NCBI GenBank assembly: GCA_023402845.1
Contig: JAEYFP010000041.1
Coordinates: 79,930-143,929, forward strand
Direction of reading: 5' to 3'
From: Bacillota bacterium
GTDB lineage: Bacteria; Bacillota; Clostridia; Lachnospirales; Lachnospiraceae
Length of the DNA: 64,000 bases
Within the stretch, counting starts at the first letter, position 1; each line of letters opens with the position of its first letter. Positions 9,208 to 18,781 of this stretch are shown piece after piece. Under the pieces are notes generated by a model that saw only the letters and a program-made list of their open reading frames with translations, searched no databases and was not told the DNA's origin. The position numbers and the translations under genes are program-made.

Positions 9208-10200
9208 ATGTGCTTAATTAGCGTCATTGTGCCAATTTATAACACAAAAGAATATTTAGATAGGTGCATTTTGAGCGTCCTAAAACAAACCTTTCAAGAC
9301 TATGAATTAATCTTAGTAGATGACGGATCGAGTGATGGAAGTGAAGGGATTTGTGATACCTATGCAAGCAAATATAATCAAGTTAGAGTCATACATCAGA
9401 ACAATAAGGGGCTTGCAACATCTCGAAAAGTTGGAGCTACTATGGCAAAGGGTGAATATGTATTTTTTTTGGATTCTGATGATTGGATACTAGACACAAC
9501 ACTAGAGGTTCTGTATAGAGAGTCTGGTCGAGAACAATTAGACATGATAGTTGGGCAACATGTCGAAATCAATGAAAATGGAAAAGAAAAAGAATATCGT
9601 TATTTTCCCAAGGAAAGAATTGTCTGTCATTCGAGTTCTGATTTTATTTATCATATACATGTTACAAGATTCATATCTCCATCAGCATGGGGAAAATTAA
9701 TTCGAACGAAGTTATTACAACAGATTGATTTTAAAGATAATTTGGCAATTGGCGAAGAACATGATATGATTACTCAAATAGCCAAGCTTGCAAAGACAAC
9801 AATTATTTTAAAGGATAAATTCTATTTTTATTTTATGAGAGGAACAGGAATCTCACGTTCTGGTTATAATGAGAAATATAAGAATTCTCTCTACAATTAT
9901 ATCGCAATTAGAAAGGATCTTGTGGAATCCCACCCGAAATATAAATTAGAAATCAATGCATTTTATTGCGAATTTGAAATGGCAATTATAACTGCAATGT
10001 CAAGAAATAGACAAATTGATATGGAGGCTATTCAGGAGTTACAAGAAGAATTAAAAGAGAGTATGAAGTATTTACTTCGATCATCTAAAACATCAACATA
10101 TTTAAAGGGTTCGGCTGTAGTAATTGTTTGTTCACCAAAAATTTTCATGTGGATTTACTCATATATCTATAGAATACTGGGGTCGATTAGAGGAGCGTAA
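9208..10200 (+). CDS. GT2 glycosyltransferase (EpsJ-like)
   Basis: A GT-A fold transferase of about 330 residues. The N terminus reads MCLISVIVPIYNTKEYLDRC, then VDDGSSDGSEG near residue 40 and FLDSDDW near residue 89 with the catalytic-metal DxD. The second half is variable and has no clear membrane helix until a weak one near the end. I chose ATG 9208 because GAGGA at 9195-9199 is eight bases away and GT2 proteins usually start just before ISVIVP. ATG 9193, overlapping the upstream stop, is possible and would add five residues. Expected role: cytosolic-face addition of one sugar to the growing lipid-linked repeat unit. Very AT-rich, like its downstream neighbours. Confidence 0.8.
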   Translation: MCLISVIVPIYNTKEYLDRCILSVLKQTFQDYELILVDDGSSDGSEGICDTYASKYNQVRVIHQNNKGLATSRKVGATMAKGEYVFFLDSDDWILDTTLEVLYRESGREQLDMIVGQHVEINENGKEKEYRYFPKERIVCHSSSDFIYHIHVTRFISPSAWGKLIRTKLLQQIDFKDNLAIGEEHDMITQIAKLAKTTIILKDKFYFYFMRGTGISRSGYNEKYKNSLYNYIAIRKDLVESHPKYKLEINAFYCEFEMAIITAMSRNRQIDMEAIQELQEELKESMKYLLRSSKTSTYLKGSAVVIVCSPKIFMWIYSYIYRILGSIRGA

Positions 10201-10202
10201 CT

Positions 10203-11090
10203 ATGCCTTGTGTCGTATTTATTGTTTTGCATTATTTGACATTTGAGGATACGAGAGAATGCGTATCTAGTATCATTGAACATATAGAATATGATAATTA
10301 TAAAATATTAATTATTGATAATGCTTCACCGAATAATTCGCGACAGCTATTGGAGAAACAGTATAAGGAAAATGAAAAGGTAAAGACTATTTTTCTGACC
10401 GAGAACCTTGGTTTTGCGCAAGGTAACAATATTGGATATCAGTATGCAATAGAAAATATGAGAGCTGATTTTGTGATAGCGATTAACAATGACATTATTA
10501 TCAAAGAAAAGGATTTTATCAAAATAGTAGTAGAAACTTACGCTGCAGATTTTTATCATGTATTGGGTCCAGACATCATTGACTTGAATGGATTACATCA
10601 AAACCCACATAGAAAAGATTTGTTCGACATGAAACGTGTAAAAAGTATTATTAGAAATAGAACCATTATTAACGCTTATCTTAAACTGAAAAAGTTTTTA
10701 CATCTTGAAAACAGAATAAACTTCGTTGAAAAATGGGACTCAAAAAGAGGTTTAGCAGAACAAAGCACGATAGATTGGAGGGTAAAGCAACGAAATATAG
10801 TATTACAAGGGAGTTGCTATGTTTTCTCCCCTCAATTCGTCGCAGAAAATACGCTAGCTTTTTGCCCGGATACATTCATGGGACTAGAAGAAGAAATTTT
10901 GGCATTTCAATGCAAAGTCAAAAACTATGAAACGTTATATTTACCAGATATTCAAGTTATTCACAAAGAACAGTCAAGTTCTAAGGCGGCAAGAGATACT
11001 TTTGAAAGATATATTTTTAACTCACAGAATCTATTAAGATCAGCAAAAGTATTGTATCGTCTGATGAAGAAAGAAAGTAATAATAGGTAG
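10203..11090 (+). CDS. GT2 glycosyltransferase (rhamnosyltransferase-like)
   Basis: A 295-residue GT-A transferase: VVFIVLHYLTFEDTRECVSS at the N terminus, IIDNASPNNSR near residue 38, GFAQGNNIGYQYA near residue 75, and INNDIII near residue 99, where NND replaces the usual DxD as in WbbL and RfbN-like enzymes. GSCYVFSP and CPDTFMGLEEEILAF are also typical of this subgroup, whose characterised members often transfer rhamnose. It starts two bases after the preceding gene and is clearly in the same operon. The donor sugar is an inference from subgroup resemblance only; no rhamnose-synthesis genes are seen in this window. Confidence 0.76.
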   Translation: MPCVVFIVLHYLTFEDTRECVSSIIEHIEYDNYKILIIDNASPNNSRQLLEKQYKENEKVKTIFLTENLGFAQGNNIGYQYAIENMRADFVIAINNDIIIKEKDFIKIVVETYAADFYHVLGPDIIDLNGLHQNPHRKDLFDMKRVKSIIRNRTIINAYLKLKKFLHLENRINFVEKWDSKRGLAEQSTIDWRVKQRNIVLQGSCYVFSPQFVAENTLAFCPDTFMGLEEEILAFQCKVKNYETLYLPDIQVIHKEQSSSKAARDTFERYIFNSQNLLRSAKVLYRLMKKESNNR

Positions 11091-11099
11091 GATGCAAGT

Positions 11100-12146
11100 A
11101 TGATAATTAATTTTTTGTTGCCAGATCATGGGTATCAGCCAAGAGGTGGATTTTTAATTGTATATCAGTATGCAAACTTGTTGTCACGAAGAGGGCACAG
11201 TGTAACAATAACACATACTGCAAGTGTTAGAAAAGGAATCAGAGTGCTCTTTGGGATTCTTAGGCAAATGAGATTGAAAAAAAACAAGAAGGAATGGTTT
11301 GCATTTGATGATAGTATTCAACTAAGATATATCAACACCCTTTGCGAGGAAAATATTGAAAATGCGGATATTATTATAGCGACAGCTTGTGAAACAGCAT
11401 CGTTTGTGAATGGTTATAGCAAAAAAAAAGGAAAAAAAATATACTTCATTCAGGGTTTTGAAACATGGGTAGGTTCGAAAAAAATGGTGTTAGATACTTG
11501 GCAATATCCGATGAAAAAGATTGTTATTTCCAAGGATTTATATAAAATCGCTTCGGATAATAAAATTAATGATGTAACTTATGTACCAAATGCGATTGAT
11601 TTAGATAAATATAAGGTAATTAAAGCGGTCAATGAAAGACAAGATGTGATAGCAATGATGTACTCAGAAGATCCACTTAAAGGGTGTAAATATGGACTTG
11701 GAGCGTTGGTTGACCTTAAGAGAAGGCATTCGAGTATTAATGTTGTATTATTTGGAAAAGAACCACGACCCAAATCCATTCCAGGATGGATTGCTTATTA
11801 TGAAAACCCAGAACAAAAGTTTCTAGTAGAAAAAATATATAATCACGCAAAATACTTTATCTGCCCGAGTATTTATGAGGGGTGGGGTCTGCCTGCAATG
11901 GAGTCGATGGCTTGTGGAGCCGTACTGATTACCAGTGATTGTGGTGGAATACGAGATTTTGCCGTAGATAGACATAATGCGTTAATATGCGAACCAAAAT
12001 CGACAAACGGAATCATGAAATGTGTGGAAGAACTATTAGAGAATGAAGAACTCGCTCGGAAACTGGTAACTAACGCATTAAATGATATAAAGTCGTTTTC
12101 GTGGGAAGAGTCGGTGGAAAAGTTTGAAAGAGTATTAATAGATTAG
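11100..12146 (+). CDS. GT4-family glycosyltransferase
   Basis: A 348-residue GT-B fold protein. The N-terminal domain shows PDHGYQPRGGFLIVYQYANL, the glycine-rich loop of acceptor-side domains. In the C-terminal domain, ICPSIYEGWGLPAMESMACG (about residues 258-277) carries the E-x7-E pair that contacts the donor ribose and phosphate in GT4 enzymes, followed by ITSDCGGIRDF. It is a retaining transferase acting at the cytosolic face. Nine bases separate it from the previous gene and twelve from the next. No membrane helix. The donor is unknown. Confidence 0.82.
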   Translation: MIINFLLPDHGYQPRGGFLIVYQYANLLSRRGHSVTITHTASVRKGIRVLFGILRQMRLKKNKKEWFAFDDSIQLRYINTLCEENIENADIIIATACETASFVNGYSKKKGKKIYFIQGFETWVGSKKMVLDTWQYPMKKIVISKDLYKIASDNKINDVTYVPNAIDLDKYKVIKAVNERQDVIAMMYSEDPLKGCKYGLGALVDLKRRHSSINVVLFGKEPRPKSIPGWIAYYENPEQKFLVEKIYNHAKYFICPSIYEGWGLPAMESMACGAVLITSDCGGIRDFAVDRHNALICEPKSTNGIMKCVEELLENEELARKLVTNALNDIKSFSWEESVEKFERVLID

Positions 12147-12158
12147 TGAGGAAATAAA

Positions 12159-13265
12159 ATGGCCAAAGCAATTGCCTTTTTTTTACCACAATTTCATGAA
12201 ACTCCTGAGAATAATGAGTGGTGGGGAGAGGGCTTTACAGAATGGACAAATGTGAAGAATGCACAGGCATATTTCAAAGATCATAATCAGCCAAGGAGAC
12301 CGTTTCATGATAATTATTATAATTTGCTAAATAAAGATACGGTGATATGGCAGACGAAGTTATTAAATGATGCTGGATTAGAGGGACTGTGCTATTATCA
12401 TTATTGGTTTAAAGGAAGAAAAATTTTAGAGAAACCGGCGGAGAATTTATTGGAATGGAAAGATGTTAATCAAAAATTCTGTTTTTCTTGGGCGAATGAG
12501 TCATGGGTACGTACATGGAGTAAGGTTAAGGGGAACGATTGGAATGAAATAATAGATCAAAAACGACATGAGAAACGTAGTGGTTCAAGTGTTTTGCTCA
12601 AACAAGATTATGGAATAGAGGCAGATTGGGTAGAACATTTTGAATATCTGTTACCATTTTTTAAGGATGAGCGATATATTAAGTTTGATAACAAGCCTAT
12701 TTTTTTGTTATATAGGGCAAGTGATATCGTGTGTCTTGAAGAGATGCTAGCATGTTGGCAAAGATTAGCTAAAGAAGCTGGCTTAGAGGGGTTGTATTTT
12801 GTATCGACCAATGAAAGCAGTGAGAAATATGCTGAAATAGATGCAGAGGTTTTGTATGAGCCAGGGTATACATTAGTAAATGATGTGCCATTTAGATATA
12901 AGTTGGTTGAATACATGTCAAAGATTTGCAAGGCGGTTAATATACCATATTTAAGAAAGTATAACTTTGATAAGTTTTGGGAAATTATATTGAATCGAAA
13001 ACTTCAAGGTAAAAAGACTTTTAGAGGTGCATTTGTTGGTTTTGATGACACTCCGAGAAGAGGAAAAAATGGTGCAGTATTTTACAATGCAACGCCTGAA
13101 AAATTTGAAACATATTATTTAGAACTACAAAAAAAATGCGATGCAGAAGATTATATCTTTATTACGGCATGGAATGAATGGGCGGAAGGAGCTTACTTGG
13201 AACCGGATGAGAAGCATGGAACCAAATGGCTTGAGAGCATTAGAAAGGCAACAGAGGAAAAATGA
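12159..13265 (+). CDS. WbsX-type GH99-like glycosyltransferase/glycan-processing protein
   Basis: A 368-residue protein opening with FFLPQFHETPENNEWWGEGF and closing with ITAWNEWAEGAYLEPDEKHG, the two hallmarks of the WbsX family (GH99-like TIM barrel, PF14307). In the middle lie CYYHYWFKGRKILEKP and FCFSWANESWVRTW. WbsX proteins are common in O-antigen and capsule clusters and are annotated as glycosyltransferases. Their fold is that of a glycosidase, so the biochemical role is unsettled. No signal peptide is present, which argues for action on the cytosolic side. Its stop overlaps the start of the next gene (ATGA). Confidence 0.83.
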   Translation: MAKAIAFFLPQFHETPENNEWWGEGFTEWTNVKNAQAYFKDHNQPRRPFHDNYYNLLNKDTVIWQTKLLNDAGLEGLCYYHYWFKGRKILEKPAENLLEWKDVNQKFCFSWANESWVRTWSKVKGNDWNEIIDQKRHEKRSGSSVLLKQDYGIEADWVEHFEYLLPFFKDERYIKFDNKPIFLLYRASDIVCLEEMLACWQRLAKEAGLEGLYFVSTNESSEKYAEIDAEVLYEPGYTLVNDVPFRYKLVEYMSKICKAVNIPYLRKYNFDKFWEIILNRKLQGKKTFRGAFVGFDDTPRRGKNGAVFYNATPEKFETYYLELQKKCDAEDYIFITAWNEWAEGAYLEPDEKHGTKWLESIRKATEEK

Positions 13266-13864
13266 GTTTATTAGTCTCTATATACAAATTTCATCAAAAG
13301 ATAAAAAGAACTTGCATTGCTTTTGAGAGCAAACTATACACAAAAAGCATAGCTGGAGAATTCAAGTCTTTTGGTTCAAATTCGGTTCTTTTATCGAACA
13401 CCAAGTTTACAAACAAAAAATATATTTCAATTGGAAGTAATTTTCGTGTTGAAGAAAATGTGAAGATTGATGCTTGGGATGAATATGAAAATAAAAAGAT
13501 GTTTCCTGAGATTCGCATTGGTGACAATGTATCTATGAATTACAGTTGTTATATTTCAGCGATTGATTGTGTTACTATTGGTAATGGAACGATGATGGGA
13601 AGGAACGTATTTATAACCGATCATTCTCATGGGAAAACAAATATTTATAGAGAGATTCCTGCAAAACGCCCATTGTTTTCCAAAGGGCCAGTAGAAATAA
13701 AAAACAATGTGCTAATAGGTAGTAATGTTTGTATTTTGTCTGGGACGAGTATTGGAGAAAATTGCATCATAGGAGCAAATTCGGTAGTGAGGGGTTCATT
13801 TCCGAGTAATGTGTGTTTAGCGGGAGCACCAGCTAAGATTATTAGGGAGTTAGTGCAAGATTGA
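13262..13864 (+). CDS. Hexapeptide-repeat O-acetyltransferase (WcaF/NodL-like)
   Basis: A 200-residue left-handed beta-helix protein. FTNKKYISIGSNFRVEENVK, IRIGDNVSMNYSCYISAIDC, MMGRNVFITDHSHG (with the conserved His pair) and VLIGSNVCILSGTSIGENCI mark successive coils, and LAGAPAKIIREL is the typical C-terminal end. These are trimeric acetyl-CoA-dependent O-acetyltransferases of sugars. Here it would modify a sugar of the repeat unit at the cytosolic face. It is translationally coupled to the WbsX gene by a four-base overlap, and a 63-base AT-rich gap separates it from the ABC exporter. Confidence 0.8.
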   Translation: MSLLVSIYKFHQKIKRTCIAFESKLYTKSIAGEFKSFGSNSVLLSNTKFTNKKYISIGSNFRVEENVKIDAWDEYENKKMFPEIRIGDNVSMNYSCYISAIDCVTIGNGTMMGRNVFITDHSHGKTNIYREIPAKRPLFSKGPVEIKNNVLIGSNVCILSGTSIGENCIIGANSVVRGSFPSNVCLAGAPAKIIRELVQD

Positions 13865-13927
13865 AGTGAATATTATAATAGATTCTTGTTATATTATATG
13901 TGTAAAATATGAAGGAATGGTGTTGCT

Positions 13928-15706
13928 ATGCGAGATATTAAAACAATAATTAGAATGCTTAAACAGTTAAAGTATATTATGAATAAAGAGCAGAGAAAAG
14001 AGTCCTTACGACTTATCTTTATTATATTAATAGGTGCATTGTTTGAATTGTTGGGAATTTCTTCAGTATTACCTCTTATTGAAGCAATTATACATCCAGA
14101 GAAAATAGTAAATAGTAAACTTTGGGGTCCTATATTTTCATTTTTCGATATTGGAACAAATAAAATCGTCTTTGTTATGGGACTTGTTGTTGCAGTGATT
14201 TTTATAATTAAAAACTTATACTTAAGTTATTCTGCTTATAAGCAGGCAGCATTTAGATGTAAGTTCCAAAAAGATTTGTCTATTAATGTATTAGAATCGT
14301 ATATGCATATGCCATATATAAATTTAACAGAAGTTAATAGCTTTAAAGTTATTAGGGCAGTAGGCACGGATATTGATGGAGTATATTTGATTCTTGAAAA
14401 TCTTTTTAAATTTTTGTCAGAACTATTAACAATGATTTTGATAGGGGTATATATCACTATGTCTGATTGGATTATGGCTAGTGGTGTAATAATACTTGCA
14501 ATATTCAGCTTACTTTTTATCACAATAACTCTAAAACATAAAATAAATCAACTCGGGCAAGAACAAAGAATCTTGCTGTATCTGAGAAATGCATATGTTA
14601 ATCAAGCGATTATCGGAAACAAAGAAATCAGGGTTATGTCTAGAACAAATAGTTTTATGAAAACATACGAAGATGTATACGAGCGATTAAGAGGAATATC
14701 TGTTAAATATAATTTGACAACATCATTACCGGAAAGGATTATTGAAACGGTATGTATAGTTGGTATTATGGGGGTAATTAGTGTTAGGGTTATGATTGGG
14801 ATGGATTTAAGCACTTTTGTCCCCGTATTAGGTGCGTTCGCAATGGCGGCATTTCGAATTTTGCCTTGTGTTTCTCGAATGGCCGGAAATATAAATATGA
14901 TTGTATTTAATAGAGCAGCTCTTGAGGCAATTTACAACAATCTAAATGAGACTTTTGAAATTTCGAACATCTCATCTTCAGACAACTCTGTTCAAAATGA
15001 AAAAATCAACTTCGATGATATAATAGAAGTTGATAATATTGTGTGGAAATATAAAAATTCAACAAAAAATACGTTGGATGGGGTTTCGTTGAAAATCAAT
15101 AAGGGTGAATCTATTGCAATTATTGGCAGTTCGGGTGCTGGAAAAACAACATTAGCAGACATCATATTAGGTCTACTCACTCCGGTGACTGGAGATACAA
15201 AGGTTGATGGAAGAAGCATATATTCGATGCAAGAAGGTTGGAGCAGGATGATAGGCTATGTTCCGCAATCAACATTTCTTATTGATAGCTCCATACGTGA
15301 GAACATTACATTTGGATTGGAAAGCAAAGAAATTGATGATGAATTGGTTTTTTCTGCGATAAAGCAAGCGCAATTAGAAGAGTTTGTGAATAGCTTGCCA
15401 GATGGGATCGATACTGTTGTGGGAGAAAGAGGAGTGAAAATATCTGGGGGTCAGCGTCAGAGGATAGCAATTGCAAGAGCATTATATTATAACCCTGATA
15501 TAATCGTTTTTGACGAAGCTACTTCTTCATTAGATACTGATACAGAACAAGCAGTGATGGAAGCAATAGAGAGATTATACGGAAACAAGACAATAATAAT
15601 AATTGCCCACAGACTTACTACCATAAAAAATTGTGATAAGATATATGAAGTACAAGGTGGGAAGATTTTTGAGAGAAAAAAAGAAGATGTTTTTAAGGAT
15701 TTCTAA
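13928..15706 (+). CDS. ABC exporter, fused permease-ATPase (PglK/MsbA-like flippase)
   Basis: A 592-residue half-transporter. Residues 1-~330 form the six-helix membrane domain (FIILIGALFELLGISSVLPL; VFVMGLVVAVIFIIKNLYLS and others). The nucleotide-binding domain has GSSGAGKTTLADIILG (Walker A, about residue 400), VPQSTFLIDSSIRENI (Q-loop), SGGQRQRIAIARAL (signature), DIIVFDEATSSLD (Walker B) and IIIIAHRLTT (switch His). It should work as a homodimer. Within a glycan locus and with no Wzx seen nearby, the most likely cargo is a lipid-linked oligosaccharide, as for Campylobacter PglK. ATG 13928 follows AAGGA at 13912-13916. A peptide or drug exporter is possible but poorly supported by context. 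Confidence 0.8.
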   Translation: MRDIKTIIRMLKQLKYIMNKEQRKESLRLIFIILIGALFELLGISSVLPLIEAIIHPEKIVNSKLWGPIFSFFDIGTNKIVFVMGLVVAVIFIIKNLYLSYSAYKQAAFRCKFQKDLSINVLESYMHMPYINLTEVNSFKVIRAVGTDIDGVYLILENLFKFLSELLTMILIGVYITMSDWIMASGVIILAIFSLLFITITLKHKINQLGQEQRILLYLRNAYVNQAIIGNKEIRVMSRTNSFMKTYEDVYERLRGISVKYNLTTSLPERIIETVCIVGIMGVISVRVMIGMDLSTFVPVLGAFAMAAFRILPCVSRMAGNINMIVFNRAALEAIYNNLNETFEISNISSSDNSVQNEKINFDDIIEVDNIVWKYKNSTKNTLDGVSLKINKGESIAIIGSSGAGKTTLADIILGLLTPVTGDTKVDGRSIYSMQEGWSRMIGYVPQSTFLIDSSIRENITFGLESKEIDDELVFSAIKQAQLEEFVNSLPDGIDTVVGERGVKISGGQRQRIAIARALYYNPDIIVFDEATSSLDTDTEQAVMEAIERLYGNKTIIIIAHRLTTIKNCDKIYEVQGGKIFERKKEDVFKDF

Positions 15707-15735
15707 AATATTTTCAGGATAACTTTAGGGGGAAA

Positions 15736-16918
15736 ATGAAACGGTATGTTGATTTTTTGAAAAAAGTAAATTGTATAAGAAAAGCAAATAATCCAACTTG
15801 CATAGTAGTCTATGGAGGAGGAGCGAACGGCAAGATTATAGAAAAGTTACTGATGGAAAATAATATAAAAGTTGATTATCTTGTTGATTCTCGTGCAAAT
15901 ATTAGCGACGAGGCTCGTAATGTATATTCACCTAATAGGCTAAAGGAAGAAAAAGGTTCAGTGCTTGTGATTGTGTCACCGCACCATATTCCTTATATAT
16001 TGGAGATAGATAAGAAGTTAGAAGAAAATGGATTTAAGAAGAATGAAAATTACATTAATTTCATTCAAGATCAAGTGATAGAAGAAAATAAAAAAACGTA
16101 TTATTTTGATCCTTTTCTTGGAATTAACGTTCTTTCTGATATTGAGGGTTTTAAAATTAGCGGAAATGCAGAATCAAAAAATAGAATTATGATTTTAGGT
16201 AATTGTACTTCTACACAAAGTGAAAATACAATTAGCTGGGTAGATTATTTATTTGATAAAATAAAATGCTGTGGGGGGCGATTACGCTATTTTTAATGCA
16301 GCATGCGAAGGATATTCGTCAGCCCAAGAACTCCTCGAATTGATTAGAGATATTTCGGCATTGAATCCAAAGATTATTATAGTGTTTAATGGAGTAATAG
16401 ATGCGATAGATGCGAGCAGTATCCCTTCTCATCCTTTCCATACGAAATATGCAAAAAATGTGTTAGAAAACGCTTTCGGGAATAATATTAATAGATATAA
16501 GGGTATGCAGGAAGTGCCTAAAAAAATTTTATATGGAATCGAGAATACAGAGAATAGTGGAGATTTCTATTGTAAAAATATAAAATTGATGGAAGCTATT
16601 TCTAGGACTATAGGAGCGGATATATATTGTTTTCTTCAACCGACTTTATACGAAGAATATGAGGGCGTCTTAACCAAGAAAGAGATTTTCGAGAAGATAT
16701 ACATATTGGATGAGGATGGCTATAATAAGAAAAAGAAAGAAACGGTAAATCAATTCTATGAAAATGTTAAGAGTCAAATGAAAACAAACTCTTTCTTAGT
16801 TGACTTATCGAATATATTTTATGAAGAAAAAGACATTTATTTAGACGAAATACATTATACTGAAAAAGGGCACAAGATTATAGCAGATAAGGTTTACAAT
16901 AGTATATTTAATGAATGA
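15736..16918 (+). pseudogene. SGNH/GDSL-like hydrolase with N-terminal Rossmann-like domain, split by a frameshift at a G6 run
   Basis: Two frames together make one protein. The first (15736-16296, 186 residues) has a Rossmann-like domain, IVVYGGGANGKIIEKLL...VDYLVDS, then IMILGNCTSTQSENTISWVD, the start of an SGNH domain, and runs out shortly after a run of six G at 16273-16278. The second (GTG 16271 to 16918, 215 residues) picks up with DYAIFNAACEGYSSAQELLE, IIIVFNGVIDAID and, at the end, YLDEIHYTEKGHKIIADKVY, the Asp-x-x-His block of SGNH enzymes. One G fewer would join them in frame as CCGGDYAIFN. A fusion of the two parts would be ~390 residues. SGNH proteins in such loci often add or remove acyl groups. 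Whether this is a real mutation, phase variation or an assembly error cannot be decided here. Confidence 0.7.
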
Positions 16919-16946
16919 TATTTCAGAGAGGTGAAAAGGGGGAAAT

Positions 16947-17879
16947 ATGGCTAGACTAGCAATAAGTGTTATTACGCGAAACAGAGCAAAACATATAAGA
17001 GAAGATTTGCACTTTATTGCAGAAGCCGCACAAAAGAAAGGCATTGATATCTACATATTTGATGGCAGCACGGATGATTCTACAAAGAATGCGGTGTATG
17101 CATATATTAATAAAGGATATTCAAATATTAAATATCTACACTATATTGATAATTGGGAGAACGGAAATATACCAGAGCGCTTTATAGATGCGTTCATGAT
17201 GCCAGATACAGATTATTGTTGGGTTTGTGGAGATAAATTTATAGTAAAACCACAGAATTATGATATTGTGCTAGAACTTGTTGAAAAAGACTATGACATC
17301 ATTACATTATATGATAAGTGTTTTGATGGGACAAGAACCTTTTCAAATTCGTCAGATTTTGTGGATTATTGTATTGTACCTTTGACACACTGGGGGTCTA
17401 CAATTATCAAGAAATCTTTAATGAATAAAATAGATATCAGACAGGAACTGGTTGATAATCAGTCTTTTTGGGTGGTCAAGAGTTATGTAAAAGCGATAGA
17501 TAAGGTATCTTTTTCTGGAATCGCGCTACACATAAACAAGTCACAATTTAAGATTGAATCTAAATATGTAACCAGAGGTGGTACGGAACATACAATGTGG
17601 GACACATGGATCTATAATTGGTGTCGTCTTATCGATAGTTTCCCTGAAAAATATAAGTCAATAAGAAGTGGTCTATATAGTAGATTAGATAAGGAAGTGA
17701 GCCTTTTTAGCCTTAAGGAATTGTTGAGGCAAAGGTCTACCAACCAGTTTGATATTGATAAAGTGACTCAATATCAAAAAGAGGCTAAGCGTGTTGTTCT
17801 TTTACCAATGGGAATTGTGTATCTGATTGCCGCAATACCAGGCAAAATTGTTAAAATGATTTATATTATAGTCAAATGA
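16947..17879 (+). CDS. GT2-like glycosyltransferase
   Basis: A 310-residue protein with a GT-A start, ISVITRNRAKHIREDLHF, and DGSTDDSTKNAVYAYI near residue 38. YIDNWENGNIPERFIDAFMM and TDYCWVCGDKFIV follow, where CGDK sits at the usual DxD position. HWGSTIIKKSLM is typical of the acceptor half. One hydrophobic stretch at the C terminus (VLLPMGIVYLIAAIPGKIV) may anchor it to the membrane. It is a divergent member without a strict DxD. RBS-like GAGGTGAAAAGGGG precedes ATG 16947. The gene continues the same AT-rich cluster; the donor is unknown. Confidence 0.7.
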   Translation: MARLAISVITRNRAKHIREDLHFIAEAAQKKGIDIYIFDGSTDDSTKNAVYAYINKGYSNIKYLHYIDNWENGNIPERFIDAFMMPDTDYCWVCGDKFIVKPQNYDIVLELVEKDYDIITLYDKCFDGTRTFSNSSDFVDYCIVPLTHWGSTIIKKSLMNKIDIRQELVDNQSFWVVKSYVKAIDKVSFSGIALHINKSQFKIESKYVTRGGTEHTMWDTWIYNWCRLIDSFPEKYKSIRSGLYSRLDKEVSLFSLKELLRQRSTNQFDIDKVTQYQKEAKRVVLLPMGIVYLIAAIPGKIVKMIYIIVK

Positions 17880-17892
17880 ATTGGAGGTAGTT

Positions 17893-18765
17893 ATGAAATC
17901 ATTTATTATTGCTGAAATAGGATGTAATCACAAAGGCGATATTGAAATAGCGAAGAAAATGATAACAGCATTAGCAGAGTATTGTAGGGTTGATGCGGTC
18001 AAATTTCAGAAAAGAAATAATCGAGAGCTTCTGTCTGAAGAAGAGTACAATACGCCACATCCCAACCCATATAATGCCTATGGAACAACTTATGGAGAAC
18101 ATAGAGAGTTTTTGGAATTCAGTATAGAGGAACATGCAATGTTAAAGACATTCTGTGAAGAAAAAGGTGTAATCTATAGTTCTTCAGTATGGGATGTAAC
18201 ATCTGCAAAGGAAATAAATGCATTAAAGCCACAGTTTATCAAAATTCCTTCAGCAGAAAACATGAATAAAGGTTTAGTTCAATGGATCTGTGATAATTAT
18301 CAAGGAGAAATCCATATTTCCACAGGTATGACAACGAAAGAAGAATTAGACAGACTGGTAGAATTTCTAAAAGCAAAAGATAGAGCGAAAGATACCATAT
18401 TGTATAGTTGCACTTCGGGTTATCCGGTTCCAATTGAAGATGTATGCTTATTGGAAATCACATATTTGAAACAGAAGTATGATGGAGTTGTTAAAGGAAT
18501 TGGTTTTTCGGGACATCATAATGGGATAACTTTAGATTTGGGAGCATATACATTAGGTGCAAACTATATAGAACGTCACTTTACGTTGGATAGGACATGG
18601 AAGGGGACTGATCATGCGGCATCACTAGAGGCAGATGGAATGAACAAATTGGTACGGCGTATTCACAGCCTGAATGTTGCATTAAAATATAAAGAAGAGG
18701 ATATTTTAGCAATAGAAGTGCCTCAGAGAAAGAAACTGAAGTATAAAGGTGATTATCTGATTTAG
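17893..18765 (+). CDS. NeuB-like PEP-dependent nonulosonate/sialate synthase-family protein lacking the SAF domain
   Basis: A 290-residue TIM-barrel protein. FIIAEIGCNHKGDIEIAKKM is the NeuB signature, VDAVKFQKRN provides the PEP-contacting residues, and IPSAENMNKG, ISTGMTTKEEL and IGFSGHHNGITLDLGAYTLG follow in the family order; HFTLDRTWKGTDHAASLEAD ends the barrel. Sialic acid synthases carry a C-terminal SAF (antifreeze-like) domain and are ~340 residues. Here the protein stops at YKGDYLI, just after the barrel, so the SAF domain is absent. ATG 17893 is five bases after GGAGG and is preferred to the TTG at 17881. No CMP-sialate synthetase (NeuA) or epimerase (NeuC) is in the window. The product may therefore be an unusual PEP-derived acid or acyl chain rather than sialic acid. 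Confidence 0.78.
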   Translation: MKSFIIAEIGCNHKGDIEIAKKMITALAEYCRVDAVKFQKRNNRELLSEEEYNTPHPNPYNAYGTTYGEHREFLEFSIEEHAMLKTFCEEKGVIYSSSVWDVTSAKEINALKPQFIKIPSAENMNKGLVQWICDNYQGEIHISTGMTTKEELDRLVEFLKAKDRAKDTILYSCTSGYPVPIEDVCLLEITYLKQKYDGVVKGIGFSGHHNGITLDLGAYTLGANYIERHFTLDRTWKGTDHAASLEADGMNKLVRRIHSLNVALKYKEEDILAIEVPQRKKLKYKGDYLI

Positions 18766-18781
18766 GATAGAGGGAGATTAT

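Noticed and set aside
17893..18765. Sialic-acid biosynthesis locus because of the NeuB-like gene
   Set aside because: No NeuA or NeuC and no sialyltransferase are seen, and the protein lacks the SAF domain, so sialic acid is not supported.
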